Shown piece after piece: positions 26,269 through 34,835 of a stretch of 64,000 nucleotides of DNA. The translations under genes and the position numbers were made by a program. The notes beneath the pieces were generated by a model. It was given only the letters and a program-made list of their open reading frames with translations, searched no databases and was not told where the DNA came from. Origin of the DNA: Rothia halotolerans (lineage in GTDB: Bacteria; Actinomycetota; Actinomycetes; Actinomycetales; Micrococcaceae); assembly GCF_004136635.1 (NCBI RefSeq), contig NZ_NOIU01000005.1:1-64000 (forward strand), read 5' to 3'. The stretch's first letter is position 1. Each line of letters begins with the position of its first letter.

Positions 26269-27151
26269 AGTTCGAGAGGTTGGCGAACCCGGCTGCCCAG
26301 CAGACCTCGGCCACGGGAAGGTCGGTCGTGCGCAGCAGCCTGCACGCCTCGGTCACCCGCAGGCGGGTCACGGTGCGGGAGAAGCCGACCGACGTCGCCC
26401 GGGTGAACAGGCGCGAGACGCCGGAGCGTGACATCGTGAGGTGCTCAGCGACGTCGCCCAGGCGCAGCGGTCCCGCCAGGTGCTCGTACACGTAGCGCAG
26501 GGCGCGGTCGAAGGTCTCGCTCTCGTCCCGCGGCAGGGCGCGGGCGGCGTGGTGCGGGTCGATGATCTCCCGCTCCTCCCGCGGCGCCGCGACCAGGACG
26601 CTCAGCAGCGTCAGCGCGGCGGCGAAGCGTTCCATGCCGGTGGTGCCGCGCATGGAGGCGAGGACCCGGGCGGCCCGCTCGCGGGTGGCACCGGTGAACT
26701 CGACGCCGTGGGCGGCGTCGGCGAGCAGCCCGTCCAGGACCCCGAGGGCCGGCAGCAGGGCCGCCAGCCGCTCCGGCAGCATCGGATCGATCTGCAGTAG
26801 CATGTCCCGGCCCCGCACCGTCTCGTCCGGGGGCAGCGGGCTCACCCAGTGGTGGGGGAGCCCGCTGCCCACGAGGTAGAGGCTGCCGGGCTCGAAGACC
26901 CGCACGGCCGTGCCGATGTGCGCGGTACCGGTGGAGGCGGTGATCAGGTGGATCTCGATCTCCGGGTGGTGGTGCCAGCGGCCCAGGGGGTGTGGGTAGT
27001 CGTGCTGGAACCAGCGCAGCCCGCTCGCCGAGTCCAGCGGCACGAGCTCCCGCTCGGCGGCCCCGAATCGGCCGGCTCCGGCGGGGTCTGAGCCGGTCCG
27101 CGCCGGCCCGGCTCCGGCCGGGACGGGGCCCTCGTGCACCGGAACGGCCAT
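26201..27151 (-). CDS. AraC-family transcriptional regulator
   Basis: A 316-residue regulator. An N-terminal cupin-like sensor (about 40-120) has HPLGRWHHHPEIEIHLI and LVGSGLPHHWVSPL. A C-terminal double helix-turn-helix (about 215-316) has LRLGDVAEHLTMSRSGVSRLFTRATSVGFSRTVTRLRVTEACRLL and VAEVCWAAGFANLSNFNRRFREETGSTPREYRR. A strong AGGAGG lies before the ATG at 27151. It is the third gene after the polyol transporter and dehydrogenase, and probably activates that operon in response to a sugar alcohol. Confidence 0.9.
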   Translation of the reverse strand: MAVPVHEGPVPAGAGPARTGSDPAGAGRFGAAERELVPLDSASGLRWFQHDYPHPLGRWHHHPEIEIHLITASTGTAHIGTAVRVFEPGSLYLVGSGLPHHWVSPLPPDETVRGRDMLLQIDPMLPERLAALLPALGVLDGLLADAAHGVEFTGATRERAARVLASMRGTTGMERFAAALTLLSVLVAAPREEREIIDPHHAARALPRDESETFDRALRYVYEHLAGPLRLGDVAEHLTMSRSGVSRLFTRATSVGFSRTVTRLRVTEACRLLRTTDLPVAEVCWAAGFANLSNFNRRFREETGSTPREYRRTRGG

Positions 27152-27165
27152 GGTTCCCTCCTGGG

Positions 27166-28209
27166 TCAGACCCTGATCTGGATCTTCGTGTCGGTGGGGC
27201 GCCCCTCGGCCCCCCGCTCGAAGGCGGCCACCGCGTCCTCGAGCGAGTAGGTCTCGGTGACCAGCCGGGACAGGTCCACCGTATCCCCGGCGGCCAGGTC
27301 GATCGCCTTCTGGTACACGTTGGCGTAGCGGAAGACCGTCTCGATCCGCAGCTCGCGCGTCTGAGCGGCCGCGACGTCGAAGGGCACCGGATCCGCCGGG
27401 ATGCCGACGACGACGAGCGCCCCGCCGGGCGCCGGCAGCTCCCACAGCCCGCGGTAGGCCCCCGCGGCCCCCGAGGCCTCGAAGACCGCCTGCGGCCCCC
27501 ACCCGCCGGTCTCCCGGCGGATCCGCTCGCCGAGGTCCTCCTCCGAGGCGTCGACGGGCACGATCCCCTCGATCCCCTCCACCAGCGCGAGCTTCTCCCG
27601 CGCGACGTCGCTGACGTACACCCGGCTCGCCCCGCCGGCCAGCGCCGCCAGGGCGGTCACGATCCCGATGGTCCCGCAGCCGACCACCGCCGCGACGTCG
27701 CCCGGGGCGAGCCGCGCCTTGGTGGCCGCCTGCATCCCCACCGCGAACGGCTCGATCAGCGCGCCCTCGGCGTAGGAGAGGCAGTCGGGCAGCCTGAAGA
27801 CGTACTCGGCCGGGTGCAGGACCTCCTCGACGAGGCAGCCGTCCACCGGCGGCGTGGCCCAGAACCGCACGGCCGGGTCCACGTTGTAGATGCCCTCGCG
27901 GGAAGCACGGGAGCGCGGATCGGGGATCCCCGGCTCCATGCAGACCCGGTCGCCGGGGACCAGGTGCTCGACGCCGTCACCCACCTCGAGCACGGTCCCG
28001 GAGCCCTCGTGCCCCAGGATCATCGGCTCCTCGACGACGAAGGGGCCGACCCTCCCGTCGGTGTAGTAGTGGACGTCGGATCCGCAGATGCCCACGGTGT
28101 GCATGCGGATGCGCACCTCGCCGGGGCCGGGAGCCCCCGGGGCGGGGACGTCCTCGACGGTGATGCGGCCCTTCTCCTGCAGGACGACTGCCTGGACGGT
28201 CTCGGTCAT
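27166..28209 (-). CDS. Zinc-type polyol dehydrogenase (sorbitol/xylitol dehydrogenase-like)
   Basis: A 347-residue medium-chain dehydrogenase. The catalytic-zinc residues Cys42, His67 and Glu68 are present (GICGSDVHYYTDG; ILGHEGSG). The NAD motif GCGTIGIVTALAAL is near residue 180, followed by an acidic strand YVSDVA, suggesting NAD rather than NADP. The four structural-zinc cysteines usual after EPG are all missing (EPGIPDPRSRASREGIYN), so only catalytic zinc is expected, as in sorbitol dehydrogenases that lack the structural site. It is co-transcribed with a polyol-type MFS gene and an AraC regulator. Confidence 0.9.
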   Translation of the reverse strand: MTETVQAVVLQEKGRITVEDVPAPGAPGPGEVRIRMHTVGICGSDVHYYTDGRVGPFVVEEPMILGHEGSGTVLEVGDGVEHLVPGDRVCMEPGIPDPRSRASREGIYNVDPAVRFWATPPVDGCLVEEVLHPAEYVFRLPDCLSYAEGALIEPFAVGMQAATKARLAPGDVAAVVGCGTIGIVTALAALAGGASRVYVSDVAREKLALVEGIEGIVPVDASEEDLGERIRRETGGWGPQAVFEASGAAGAYRGLWELPAPGGALVVVGIPADPVPFDVAAAQTRELRIETVFRYANVYQKAIDLAAGDTVDLSRLVTETYSLEDAVAAFERGAEGRPTDTKIQIRV

Positions 28210-28401
28210 GATGGGGTCCTTTCCGCGGGCGGGCCCGCCGGGTTGGGGTCGATAGCGATGGGCCGGTGCCTCCGGGCGGCGGCCGGGAGGGGTGGCTGGG
28301 AGAGGGGGGCGAGGATCGAGGAGGGGCGGCGGACGGCGTCCAGAGCGGACGTCGCCCGGGACGGACGATGTCCGGAGCGGGCCGCACCCGGGGCGGCCGC
28401 C

Positions 28402-29706
28402 CTAGGCGAGCACCGAGGACCCCCGGCGCGCGGCGGCCCGCTCCCGGGCGGGCAGGGGCCTGCCGTGCTCGTCGGTGATGCCGGGCTGCGGGGGCCGGAT
28501 GAAGAAGGTGACCACCGTGCCGAGCAGGAAGAGCCCGGCGTAGACCCAGATGACGCCGAGGGAGCCGAGGAGCGGGAGGAACAGCGTCGCGATGCCCGGT
28601 CCGATGAACGTGGTCAGCCCCGAGGCGAGGTTGTGGGCGGAGATCGCTGCGCCGCGGTGCTCGGGCGCGAGGGCCGGGAAGATGGCGCCCATGGGGACGA
28701 AGGCGGTGACGGAGCAGGCGAAGACCACGGCGGCGACCAGCATCGCGACGTAGCTGCCGCCGAACAGGTGCGGGATGTAGCCGAAGGCCAGGGCTGCCAG
28801 GGCCATGCCGCCGAAGCCGAACCAGCGCATCTGCCGCATCCACCCGTAGCGGTCGCCGAGGCGTCCCCAGACGATGTTGGCCACGATCGTGATGGTGTTC
28901 ATGATCGCCCAGAGGCTCATCCACTCGGCCTGGCTGAACCAGGGCCGCGAGTCGTCGAGCTGGCCGGTCAGGTAGAGCGGCATCATCATCGGGAAGCCGT
29001 AGAGGGTGATGTTGCACAGGATGCGGATGACCACGGCCAGGGAGATCTGCGGCCGCTCGGCGAGGATCGTGACGCCGCGCAGCAGCTCCCGTCCCCGGGC
29101 GGCCCCGCTCAGCCGGCGCGAGAGGTCCTCCTCCGGCGGCGGCCCCGGAACCAGGAACAGGCACATGAGAGTACCGATTCCCACGAGCGCCGGCGCCAGC
29201 CAGAGCGTCCCCAGCTCGCCCACGAGCGGGATGGTCAGCGTCGGGATGAAGGCGCCGAGCGAGCCCAGCCCGACCGAGAACGCGGCCCAGAACCAGCCCA
29301 TCGCGGAGGCGAGCCGGCCGGGCTCCACGCTCTGGGCGATGAGCACCACGAAGGAGTACATGAACAGCGGGTAGGCGACGCCGCGCAGCCCGTAGGTCAG
29401 CATCGCGGCGCCGGGGCTGGTCAGCCCCGCGGTCACGAACAGCAGGTGCAGCCCGATCCACAGGACGCCGCCGAGCAGCATGAGGCGCTTGGCGCCGAAG
29501 GTCTCGGCCAGCACGCCGGTGGTCCACGCGGAGACCGCGACGACGAAGCCGTAGATCGTGAAGACCATCCCGGCCTGGGTGCCGGTGAAGCCGTGCTCCA
29601 CCACGAGGTAGCGGGAGAGGAAGGTCAGGTCGAAGCCGTCGCCGGCCATGAAGACGGCCAGGGCGATGTAGCCGAAGAGCAGGCGCTTGGGCATGCCGAG
29701 GATCAC
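28402..29706 (-). CDS. MFS transporter, polyol permease-like
   Basis: A 434-residue, 12-segment major facilitator protein. Motifs include AVFMAGDGFDLTFLSRYLVVEHGFTGTQAGMVFTIYG, TFGAKRLMLLGG and GRLGDRYGWMRQMRW. The arrangement resembles the ribitol/arabitol (RbtT/DalT) transporters. The GTG start at 29706 follows GAAGGAG at ideal spacing; a longer in-frame start was rejected for lack of a ribosome site. It is first in the polyol operon (transporter, dehydrogenase, AraC). The exact polyol is unknown. Confidence 0.85.
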   Translation of the reverse strand: MILGMPKRLLFGYIALAVFMAGDGFDLTFLSRYLVVEHGFTGTQAGMVFTIYGFVVAVSAWTTGVLAETFGAKRLMLLGGVLWIGLHLLFVTAGLTSPGAAMLTYGLRGVAYPLFMYSFVVLIAQSVEPGRLASAMGWFWAAFSVGLGSLGAFIPTLTIPLVGELGTLWLAPALVGIGTLMCLFLVPGPPPEEDLSRRLSGAARGRELLRGVTILAERPQISLAVVIRILCNITLYGFPMMMPLYLTGQLDDSRPWFSQAEWMSLWAIMNTITIVANIVWGRLGDRYGWMRQMRWFGFGGMALAALAFGYIPHLFGGSYVAMLVAAVVFACSVTAFVPMGAIFPALAPEHRGAAISAHNLASGLTTFIGPGIATLFLPLLGSLGVIWVYAGLFLLGTVVTFFIRPPQPGITDEHGRPLPARERAAARRGSSVLA

Positions 29707-29905
29707 GGGCACTCCTTCGTACGGATCGTCCCCCGCGGGGGCGGCGCGGCCGCGTCCGGACCAGCCCGGGCGCGCAGCCACCCCTCGAGGCTCTCAGGAG
29801 GCCGGCGGCGGAACCAGCGCCGGGATCCCGTTCCACCGGTACTTTGATGCATCCTGCCCCTGGGGATAGCGGAATCCGCTCCTCCGGAAGAGGAGGGCAC
29901 GCGAA

Positions 29906-29938
29906 AGCCCCTCGCCGCAGCGGATGCGGCGAGGGGCT
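29906..29938. terminator. Strong hairpin between the hsp20 and polyol operons
   Basis: A 13-bp perfect stem (AGCCCCTCGCCGC with its complement) and a seven-base loop. It separates the small ORF downstream of hsp20 from the polyol operon, where it probably ends transcription from the hsp20 unit. Confidence 0.7.
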
Positions 29939-29970
29939 GCTGTGTTCCGGGAGGAAGATCCATGGGCGGC

Positions 29971-30231
29971 TCATCGAGGCGGAGATCGTTCATGGGGCGG
30001 GGGAGGCGTCGGAGCCCGCCCTCTGCCGGACCCCGCGGGCCGCGCCGGACCCAGCGCGACGCGCGAGGAGGCGGGCCCGTCGGTCCCGCGGCCCATGCGG
30101 CGACGGACGGGAGGGGCGGCCCCGCCCTCGTCTACCTCCTCCAGCTCCAGGAGACGGGCATCGGAGAGGACCATCTCCCAGAACCGCCGGTCGACGCCGT
30201 CGTCGACGATGCAGGTGCTGTCGAGGAGCAT
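29971..30231 (-). CDS. Small protein downstream of hsp20, unknown
   Basis: An 86-residue reading frame. The ATG at 30231 follows an ideal AGGAGG five bases upstream, overlapping the hsp20 stop codon, which strongly suggests translation. The N-terminal half (MLLDSTCIVDDGVDRRFWEM, then LSDARLLELEEVDEGG) looks folded and acidic. The C-terminal half is Arg/Pro/Gly low complexity. I recognise no family. It is probably co-transcribed with hsp20 and ends at the 29906-29938 hairpin. Confidence 0.5.
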   Translation of the reverse strand: MLLDSTCIVDDGVDRRFWEMVLSDARLLELEEVDEGGAAPPVRRRMGRGTDGPASSRVALGPARPAGSGRGRAPTPPPPHERSPPR

Positions 30232-30240
30232 CGGCGCCTC

Positions 30241-30675
30241 CTAGGCGCCGATGGCGTCCCGTGCGCCGGCGGAGCCGGTCTGGATCTGGATCTTCCGTGG
30301 CTTGGCCTGCTCGGCCACCGGGATCTTCAGCCCGAGCACCCCGGCGTCGTAGGCGGCTTCGATCTTCGAGGTGTCCAGGCCGTCGCCCAGGATCAGCTGC
30401 CGCCTGAAGACCCCGCGGGGCCGTTCCGCCGTGATGAGGTCCTTGGCCTGCTCGGGGCTGGAGCGGTGGGCCTCGACGGTGACCACGTTGCGCTCCACGT
30501 CGAGCTCGATCGTCTCGGGGTCGACGCCGGGCAGGTCCAGCTCCACCCGGAAGACGCCGTCCTCGCGCCACGCGTCCATGGGCATCATCGTCGGGTGCGC
30601 GGTGGTCCCGTGGGTCCCGAAGAACTGCTGCGACAAGCGCTCGAGATCACGGAATGGATCGGTTCGCATCAACAT
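30241..30675 (-). CDS. Hsp20/alpha-crystallin small heat-shock protein
   Basis: A 144-residue chaperone. A short N-terminal arm (MLMRTDPFRDLERLSQQFFG) precedes the alpha-crystallin domain (about 35-130): MDAWREDGVFRVELDLPGVDPETIELDVERN, GVFRRQLIL, and AAYDAGVLGLKIPV in place of the classic A-x-x-x-n-GvL motif. It holds unfolding proteins. The AAGGTG ribosome site points to ATG 30675 rather than the TTG two codons earlier. It is divergent from an HspR-like gene, which likely represses it. Confidence 0.92.
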   Translation of the reverse strand: MLMRTDPFRDLERLSQQFFGTHGTTAHPTMMPMDAWREDGVFRVELDLPGVDPETIELDVERNVVTVEAHRSSPEQAKDLITAERPRGVFRRQLILGDGLDTSKIEAAYDAGVLGLKIPVAEQAKPRKIQIQTGSAGARDAIGA

Positions 30676-30727
30676 TCTCAATCACCTTCTCCGAATCAAC
30701 TGTCTGCGGATGCGATCGGAACTGCTG

Positions 30728-30760
30728 CATCAGGCGACCTTGAATCTCTATCACCTGATG
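30728..30760. promoter_or_regulatory. Candidate heat-shock operator between hsp20 and the MerR/HspR-like gene
   Basis: The inverted repeat CATCAGG ... CCTGATG (7-bp arms, 19-bp spacer) lies in the divergent promoter region. The classic HAIR sequence is not present in full. A second GCATCA/TGATGC pair surrounds it. Confidence 0.4.
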
Positions 30761-30824
30761 TAGATAATATGTAGCACCATGATGCAGATGCGACAAGACC
30801 CCCGAACAGGAATCAGGAGAAGAG

Positions 30825-31121
30825 ATGGCGGCATATCCTGAAGGCCCCGGGGCCCGGCAGGGCATCTACGGGATCTCGGTGGCCGCCGAGCTCACGGGGA
30901 CCGGGGTGCAGACCCTGCGGCAGTACGAGCAGCGCGGCCTGATCGATCCCGAGCGGACTCGAGGCGGTACCCGGCGCTACAGCTCGTACGACATCCACCG
31001 CATCGAACGCATCATCGTCCTGGTGGGCGACGGACTGAACCTGCGGGGCGTCGCCCGGGTCATGGCCCTGGAAGATGAGAACGCTCGGCTCCGAGCGGCT
31101 TTGAAGGAGGCAGCATCGTGA
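30825..31121 (+). CDS. MerR-family regulator, HspR-like
   Basis: A 98-residue regulator with the winged helix at the N-terminus: GIYGISVAAELTGTGVQTLRQYEQRGLIDPERTRGGTRRYSSYDIHRIERII. This is the HspR type, with GTR[R]YS and IxPxRTxGGxRxY features. A short helical tail (ALEDENARLRAALKEA) can dimerise. GGAGAAGAG precedes the ATG. In other Actinobacteria hspR ends the dnaK operon; here it faces hsp20 alone. The stop overlaps the GTG of the next small gene (GTGA). Confidence 0.87.
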   Translation: MAAYPEGPGARQGIYGISVAAELTGTGVQTLRQYEQRGLIDPERTRGGTRRYSSYDIHRIERIIVLVGDGLNLRGVARVMALEDENARLRAALKEAAS

Positions 31122-31243
31122 ATCGTCCGCACCCGCACCCCCGCTACGAGGCCCCCGAGCTGGACTACCCCCTGCCGGAGGCCGAGGAGAACGTCGCCCC
31201 GGCAGGGGCCTCGCTCCTCGGCTACTGGGGAGAGGCGCACTGA
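31118..31243 (+). CDS. 41-residue small protein coupled to the HspR-like gene
   Basis: A GTG start overlaps the regulator's TGA (GTGA) and follows AAGGAGG at seven bases, so it should be translated. The product begins VNRPHPHPRYEAPELDYPL, is rich in His, Pro and Glu, and ends in LLGYWGEAH. No membrane segment is present. I recognise no family. Its tight coupling suggests a role with the heat-shock regulator, which is inference. Confidence 0.55.
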   Translation: MNRPHPHPRYEAPELDYPLPEAEENVAPAGASLLGYWGEAH

Positions 31244-31396
31244 CGTCCCTCCCGCGGAGGAGAGGATCCGACGCCCGGTGAGAGAAGGAACGGCGGAATC
31301 ACAGGGTTGAGCAGTGCCATGGCGGGCGAGGGCGGGAACGCCCTGCCCCGTGGTGTGCTCCGGCTCCTCCGCCGAGGATGAGGAAGGGAACGAGGG

Positions 31397-31552
31397 ATGA
31401 GCACCGAAGAGAACGCATCGACCACCGACCTCGAGACGAGGGTCGACGAGCTGACCAGCCGCATCCACACCCTGGAGAAGCGGCTGGCCTCCGTGGCGGA
31501 GGCCCTCCAGGAGGCCCAGACGGACATCGACGCCCTGCGCATCGAGCGCTGA
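31397..31552 (+). CDS. 51-residue coiled-coil protein, SlyX-like in form
   Basis: An ATG at 31397 follows purine-rich sequence (GGAAGGGAACGAGG). After an acidic start (MSTEENASTTD) the product forms one continuous amphipathic heptad helix: LETRVDELTSRIHTLEKRLA, SVAEALQEAQTDIDALRIER. Such SlyX-like or dimerising coiled coils are common small proteins of unknown role. It is followed by a strong bidirectional terminator. Confidence 0.6.
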   Translation: MSTEENASTTDLETRVDELTSRIHTLEKRLASVAEALQEAQTDIDALRIER

Positions 31553-31567
31553 CGGGGAGGGGCGCGT

Positions 31568-31606
31568 GCCCTCTGGGCGACGGGCCGTCCCGACGTCCCA
31601 GAGGGC
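31568..31606. terminator. Bidirectional terminator
   Basis: A ten-base perfect stem (GCCCTCTGGG / CCCAGAGGGC) with partly paired flanks lies between the coiled-coil gene and the convergent ribokinase gene. Confidence 0.7.
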
Positions 31607-31615
31607 GCCCCGGGC

Positions 31616-32629
31616 TCAGCCCGCCGAGTCCCCGGCTTCCTCCAGGCTGAACGAGGTGTACGAGGAGGAGGCTCCCCTCCTGCCCACCACCCGCCCCACC
31701 TCACGCCCGGCGATGCGCGCGCAGGCGCCGAGGAGCTCGCATCCGAGGGGCTCGTCCCCCGGGTCCTCGGCCTCGTCCAGCCGCCGGGCCAGCGCCGCGC
31801 AGAGCACGCCGACGAAGGCGTCGCCGGCCCCGGTGGTGTCGAGCACCTCGGCCACCGGCGTCGCCGGGATCTCCAGGACCTCCTCGGCCTCGCGCACGGC
31901 CGCGAGCGAGCCCCGGGCCCCGAGGGTCACCACGACGGCGGGGGCGATCGCCGTCAGGGCCCTGGCCTGCGCGGCGGCGGATCCGTCCCCGCCCGCCACC
32001 GGGCCGCCCGCTTCCGTCCCGCCGGCGTGGCGGGCGAGCACGGCCGCGGCCTCCGACTCGTTGACCACGAGCACGTCCACGGCCCCGAGCGCCCGCCCCG
32101 AGACCTCGGCGGCGGGCGCCAGGTTCAGCACCATCCGGACCCGGCGGCACCGGCCCACGGCGCGGACGGTCGCCTCGATCGTCTCCACGGGGATCTCGCC
32201 CTGGGCGACGACGACGCGGGCGCCGTCGAACCCGGCCGCCGCGGCCGCAGCGACCATCTCGCGCCCGAGCGAGAGGTTCGCGGCGGGCACGATCGAGATC
32301 GAGTTCTCCCCGGCGGCGTCGACCGTAATGTGCGCGGAGCCCGAGTCCATGCCCGGGATCCGCGCCAGACGGGAGATCCCGACGCCGTGCTCGGCCAGCG
32401 AGGCCTGCAGGGAGGAGCCGGCGGAATCGTCCCCCACGCACCCCAGGAACGTCGTCGGCGTCCCGGTCAGCGCGGCCGCCACGGCCTGGTTGGCCCCCTT
32501 GCCGCCCAGCCCGTAGGAGACGGAGGAGCCCACCACGGTCTCGCCCGGGGCGGGGAACCTCCGCACCGCGACCGTGACGTCGCGGCTCACGGAGCCGACG
32601 ACGCAGACGCCGCCCTCCCCGCGATTCAC
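31616..32629 (-). CDS. rbsK: Ribokinase (PfkB family)
   Basis: A 337-residue PfkB-fold sugar kinase. The N-terminal signature GLGGKGANQAVAAALTG and the C-terminal DTTGAGDAFVGVLCAAL, with the catalytic Asp and anion hole, are intact, and the order of motifs matches ribokinase. It phosphorylates ribose or a similar sugar with ATP. About 15 residues of Gly/Ala low complexity (GGTEAGGPVAGGDGS) are inserted near residue 215. The GTG start overlaps the stop of the upstream peptidase gene (GTGA). No ribose transporter is nearby. Confidence 0.88.
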   Translation of the reverse strand: MNRGEGGVCVVGSVSRDVTVAVRRFPAPGETVVGSSVSYGLGGKGANQAVAAALTGTPTTFLGCVGDDSAGSSLQASLAEHGVGISRLARIPGMDSGSAHITVDAAGENSISIVPAANLSLGREMVAAAAAAGFDGARVVVAQGEIPVETIEATVRAVGRCRRVRMVLNLAPAAEVSGRALGAVDVLVVNESEAAAVLARHAGGTEAGGPVAGGDGSAAAQARALTAIAPAVVVTLGARGSLAAVREAEEVLEIPATPVAEVLDTTGAGDAFVGVLCAALARRLDEAEDPGDEPLGCELLGACARIAGREVGRVVGRRGASSSYTSFSLEEAGDSAG

Positions 32630-34662
32630 CAGATCCTCACCCGCTCCTCGGGCGCGAGCCACAGCTGGTGCTCCGGGCCGACGCCGAAGGCCTCGTAGAA
32701 CTCGTCCACGTTCCGCACGATCCCGTTGCACCGGAACTCCGCGGGGGAGTGCGGGTCCATCGAGAGGTACAGCTGGGCCATCTGCGGCCGGGCCTTGGAG
32801 CGCCAGATCTGCGCGTAGCTCATGAGCAGCCGCTGCAGCGCGCTCACCCCGCCCGCCTCGGGGGCCGTCTCCATGGTCAGACCCTGCTTCTGAAGCGCCT
32901 TGCGGTAGGCCTTCAGCGTGATCGTCAGCCCGCCCAGGTCGCCGATGTTCTCGCCCAGGGTCAGCTCGCCGTTGACCGTGTCCTGCTCGGGGTCCAGGCC
33001 CTCGGGCGTGTACCCCGAGTACTGGGCCACCAGGGCGGAGGTGCGCTGCTCGAACTCCTCGAGGTCCTCGGCGGTCCACCAGTCGTGGAGGTTGCCCGCG
33101 CCGTCGTACTTGGAGCCCTGGTCGTCGAAGCCGTGGCCGATCTCGTGGCCGATCACCGCTCCGATGCCGCCGTAGTTGACGGCGTCGTCGGCGTCCATGT
33201 CGAAGAAGGGCGGCTGCAGGATCGCGGCGGGGAAGGCGATCTCGTTCATCACCGGGTTGTAGTAGGCGTTGACCGTCTGCGGGGTCATGTGCCACTCGTC
33301 GCGGTCGATCGGCTGGCCGAGCTTGCCCAGCTCGTAGTCGTGCTCGAAGCGGTTGCCGGCGCGCACGTTCTCCAGCAGGTCAGCGCCGATCCGGAGCCCC
33401 GAGTAGTCGCGCCACCTCTCCGGGTAGCCGATCTTGGGGGTGAAGGCGGCGAGCTTCTCCAGCGCGCGCTCGCGGGTGCCCGGGGTCATCCAGGGCAGCG
33501 CGGAGATGGAGTCGCGGTAGGCCTCGATGAGGTTCTCCACCAGCTCGAGCATCCGCTCCTTGTGCTCGGGCGGGAAGTGCCGGGCGACGTACTCCCGGCC
33601 CACCTCCTCGCCGAGCAGCCCCTCGACCAGCCCGACGCCGCGCTTCCACCGCTCGCGCATCTGTTCGGTGCCGGTGAGCGTCCGGGAGTAGAAGTCGAAG
33701 TTCTCCCGCACGACGGCGTCGGGCAGGAAGGGCGCCCGGGCGTGGGCCGCGTGCCAGGCGGCCCACAGCTTCCAGCGCTCCAGCGGCTCGGTCGCCCACA
33801 GCCCGGCGAAGGACTCGGCGTAGGAGGGCTGAGAGACGATGGTCTTCCCGAAGGCCTCCTCGCTGCCGCCCAGCCCCTCGATCCAGCGCAGCCACGGGAA
33901 GCCGGGGAAGGACTCCTCGAGCTCGCGCGGGGTGTACGGGTTGTAGCGCTTGTTGGCGTCGCGGCAGGTCACCTTGTCCCAGTGGTGGGAGGCGATCTTG
34001 GTCTCGAGGTCGAAGACCGCGCGGGCGGCCTCCTCGGGATCCGCGCCCAGCCGCTCGGCGGCGCCGGTCAGCTCGAGCATCCGCGCGATGTGGGCCCGGT
34101 AGGCCTCGCGGATGTCCGCGTACTTCTGCTCCCGGAAGTACTCCTCGTCCGGCAGGCCGATCCCGGACTGCACCAGGTAGGGCACGTACTCGGTGGCGTT
34201 CTTGGCGTCGTTGTTGACGTAGACCCCCACCGGGCTGCCGACGCCGCTCGCGTCCAGCTCCGCGAGCACGTCCGCCAGGGCGTCCGAGTCCGCAGCTCCC
34301 TCGATCAGCGCGAGGTCCCGCTCCAGCGGCGCGGTCCCGGCGGCCTCGATCGCCTCCTCGTCCATGAAGGAGTTGTAGAGTGCGCCGATCTTGGAGTCCG
34401 GGTCGGCCCGGCCGGCGTCGGCGATGATGTCCCTGACCCGCTCCTCGGAGAGGTCGCGCAGCTGGTGGAAGGCGCCGTCGATGCCGCGGTCGGCGGGGAT
34501 CTCGTGGGCGGCGATCCAGGCGCCGTTGACGTAGCGGTAGAAGTCGTCGCCGGGGTCCACGGAGGCGTCCATCGCGGAGGCGTCCAGACCGGCCGTCCCG
34601 GCCACCTCGTCTTCGTTCGGCTCGGGGGCGTCGGTGCGGGGGGCGGGGTTGCGTGCAGTCAT
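32626..34662 (-). CDS. M13-family zinc endopeptidase
   Basis: A 678-residue neprilysin-like peptidase (PepO type). The zinc motif HEIGH is at 506-510, the third ligand Glu571 is in GENIGD, and the substrate-backbone motif NAYYNPVMNEIAFPAAILQPPFF precedes it. The end VRIW matches the family's C-terminal aromatic. No signal peptide or membrane anchor is seen, so it is probably cytoplasmic or exported by another route. The ATG at 34662 has no strong ribosome site. It is first in a two-gene unit with ribokinase. Confidence 0.92.
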   Translation of the reverse strand: MTARNPAPRTDAPEPNEDEVAGTAGLDASAMDASVDPGDDFYRYVNGAWIAAHEIPADRGIDGAFHQLRDLSEERVRDIIADAGRADPDSKIGALYNSFMDEEAIEAAGTAPLERDLALIEGAADSDALADVLAELDASGVGSPVGVYVNNDAKNATEYVPYLVQSGIGLPDEEYFREQKYADIREAYRAHIARMLELTGAAERLGADPEEAARAVFDLETKIASHHWDKVTCRDANKRYNPYTPRELEESFPGFPWLRWIEGLGGSEEAFGKTIVSQPSYAESFAGLWATEPLERWKLWAAWHAAHARAPFLPDAVVRENFDFYSRTLTGTEQMRERWKRGVGLVEGLLGEEVGREYVARHFPPEHKERMLELVENLIEAYRDSISALPWMTPGTRERALEKLAAFTPKIGYPERWRDYSGLRIGADLLENVRAGNRFEHDYELGKLGQPIDRDEWHMTPQTVNAYYNPVMNEIAFPAAILQPPFFDMDADDAVNYGGIGAVIGHEIGHGFDDQGSKYDGAGNLHDWWTAEDLEEFEQRTSALVAQYSGYTPEGLDPEQDTVNGELTLGENIGDLGGLTITLKAYRKALQKQGLTMETAPEAGGVSALQRLLMSYAQIWRSKARPQMAQLYLSMDPHSPAEFRCNGIVRNVDEFYEAFGVGPEHQLWLAPEERVRIW

Positions 34663-34835
34663 GGCACCACGATAATGCGAACCCCGGGCCCCACGCCGCT
34701 GCGCAGGGCGCCTGTGGACGGGCGCAGGGTGCGTGTTCGCGGACAGCTCCATCGATGCCGGCGCGCGGGGTCCCCGAGCGGGGCGGCTTCCCATGTGACC
34801 GTGTGACGATCCCTGAAGAATTACTAAGGTCACCC

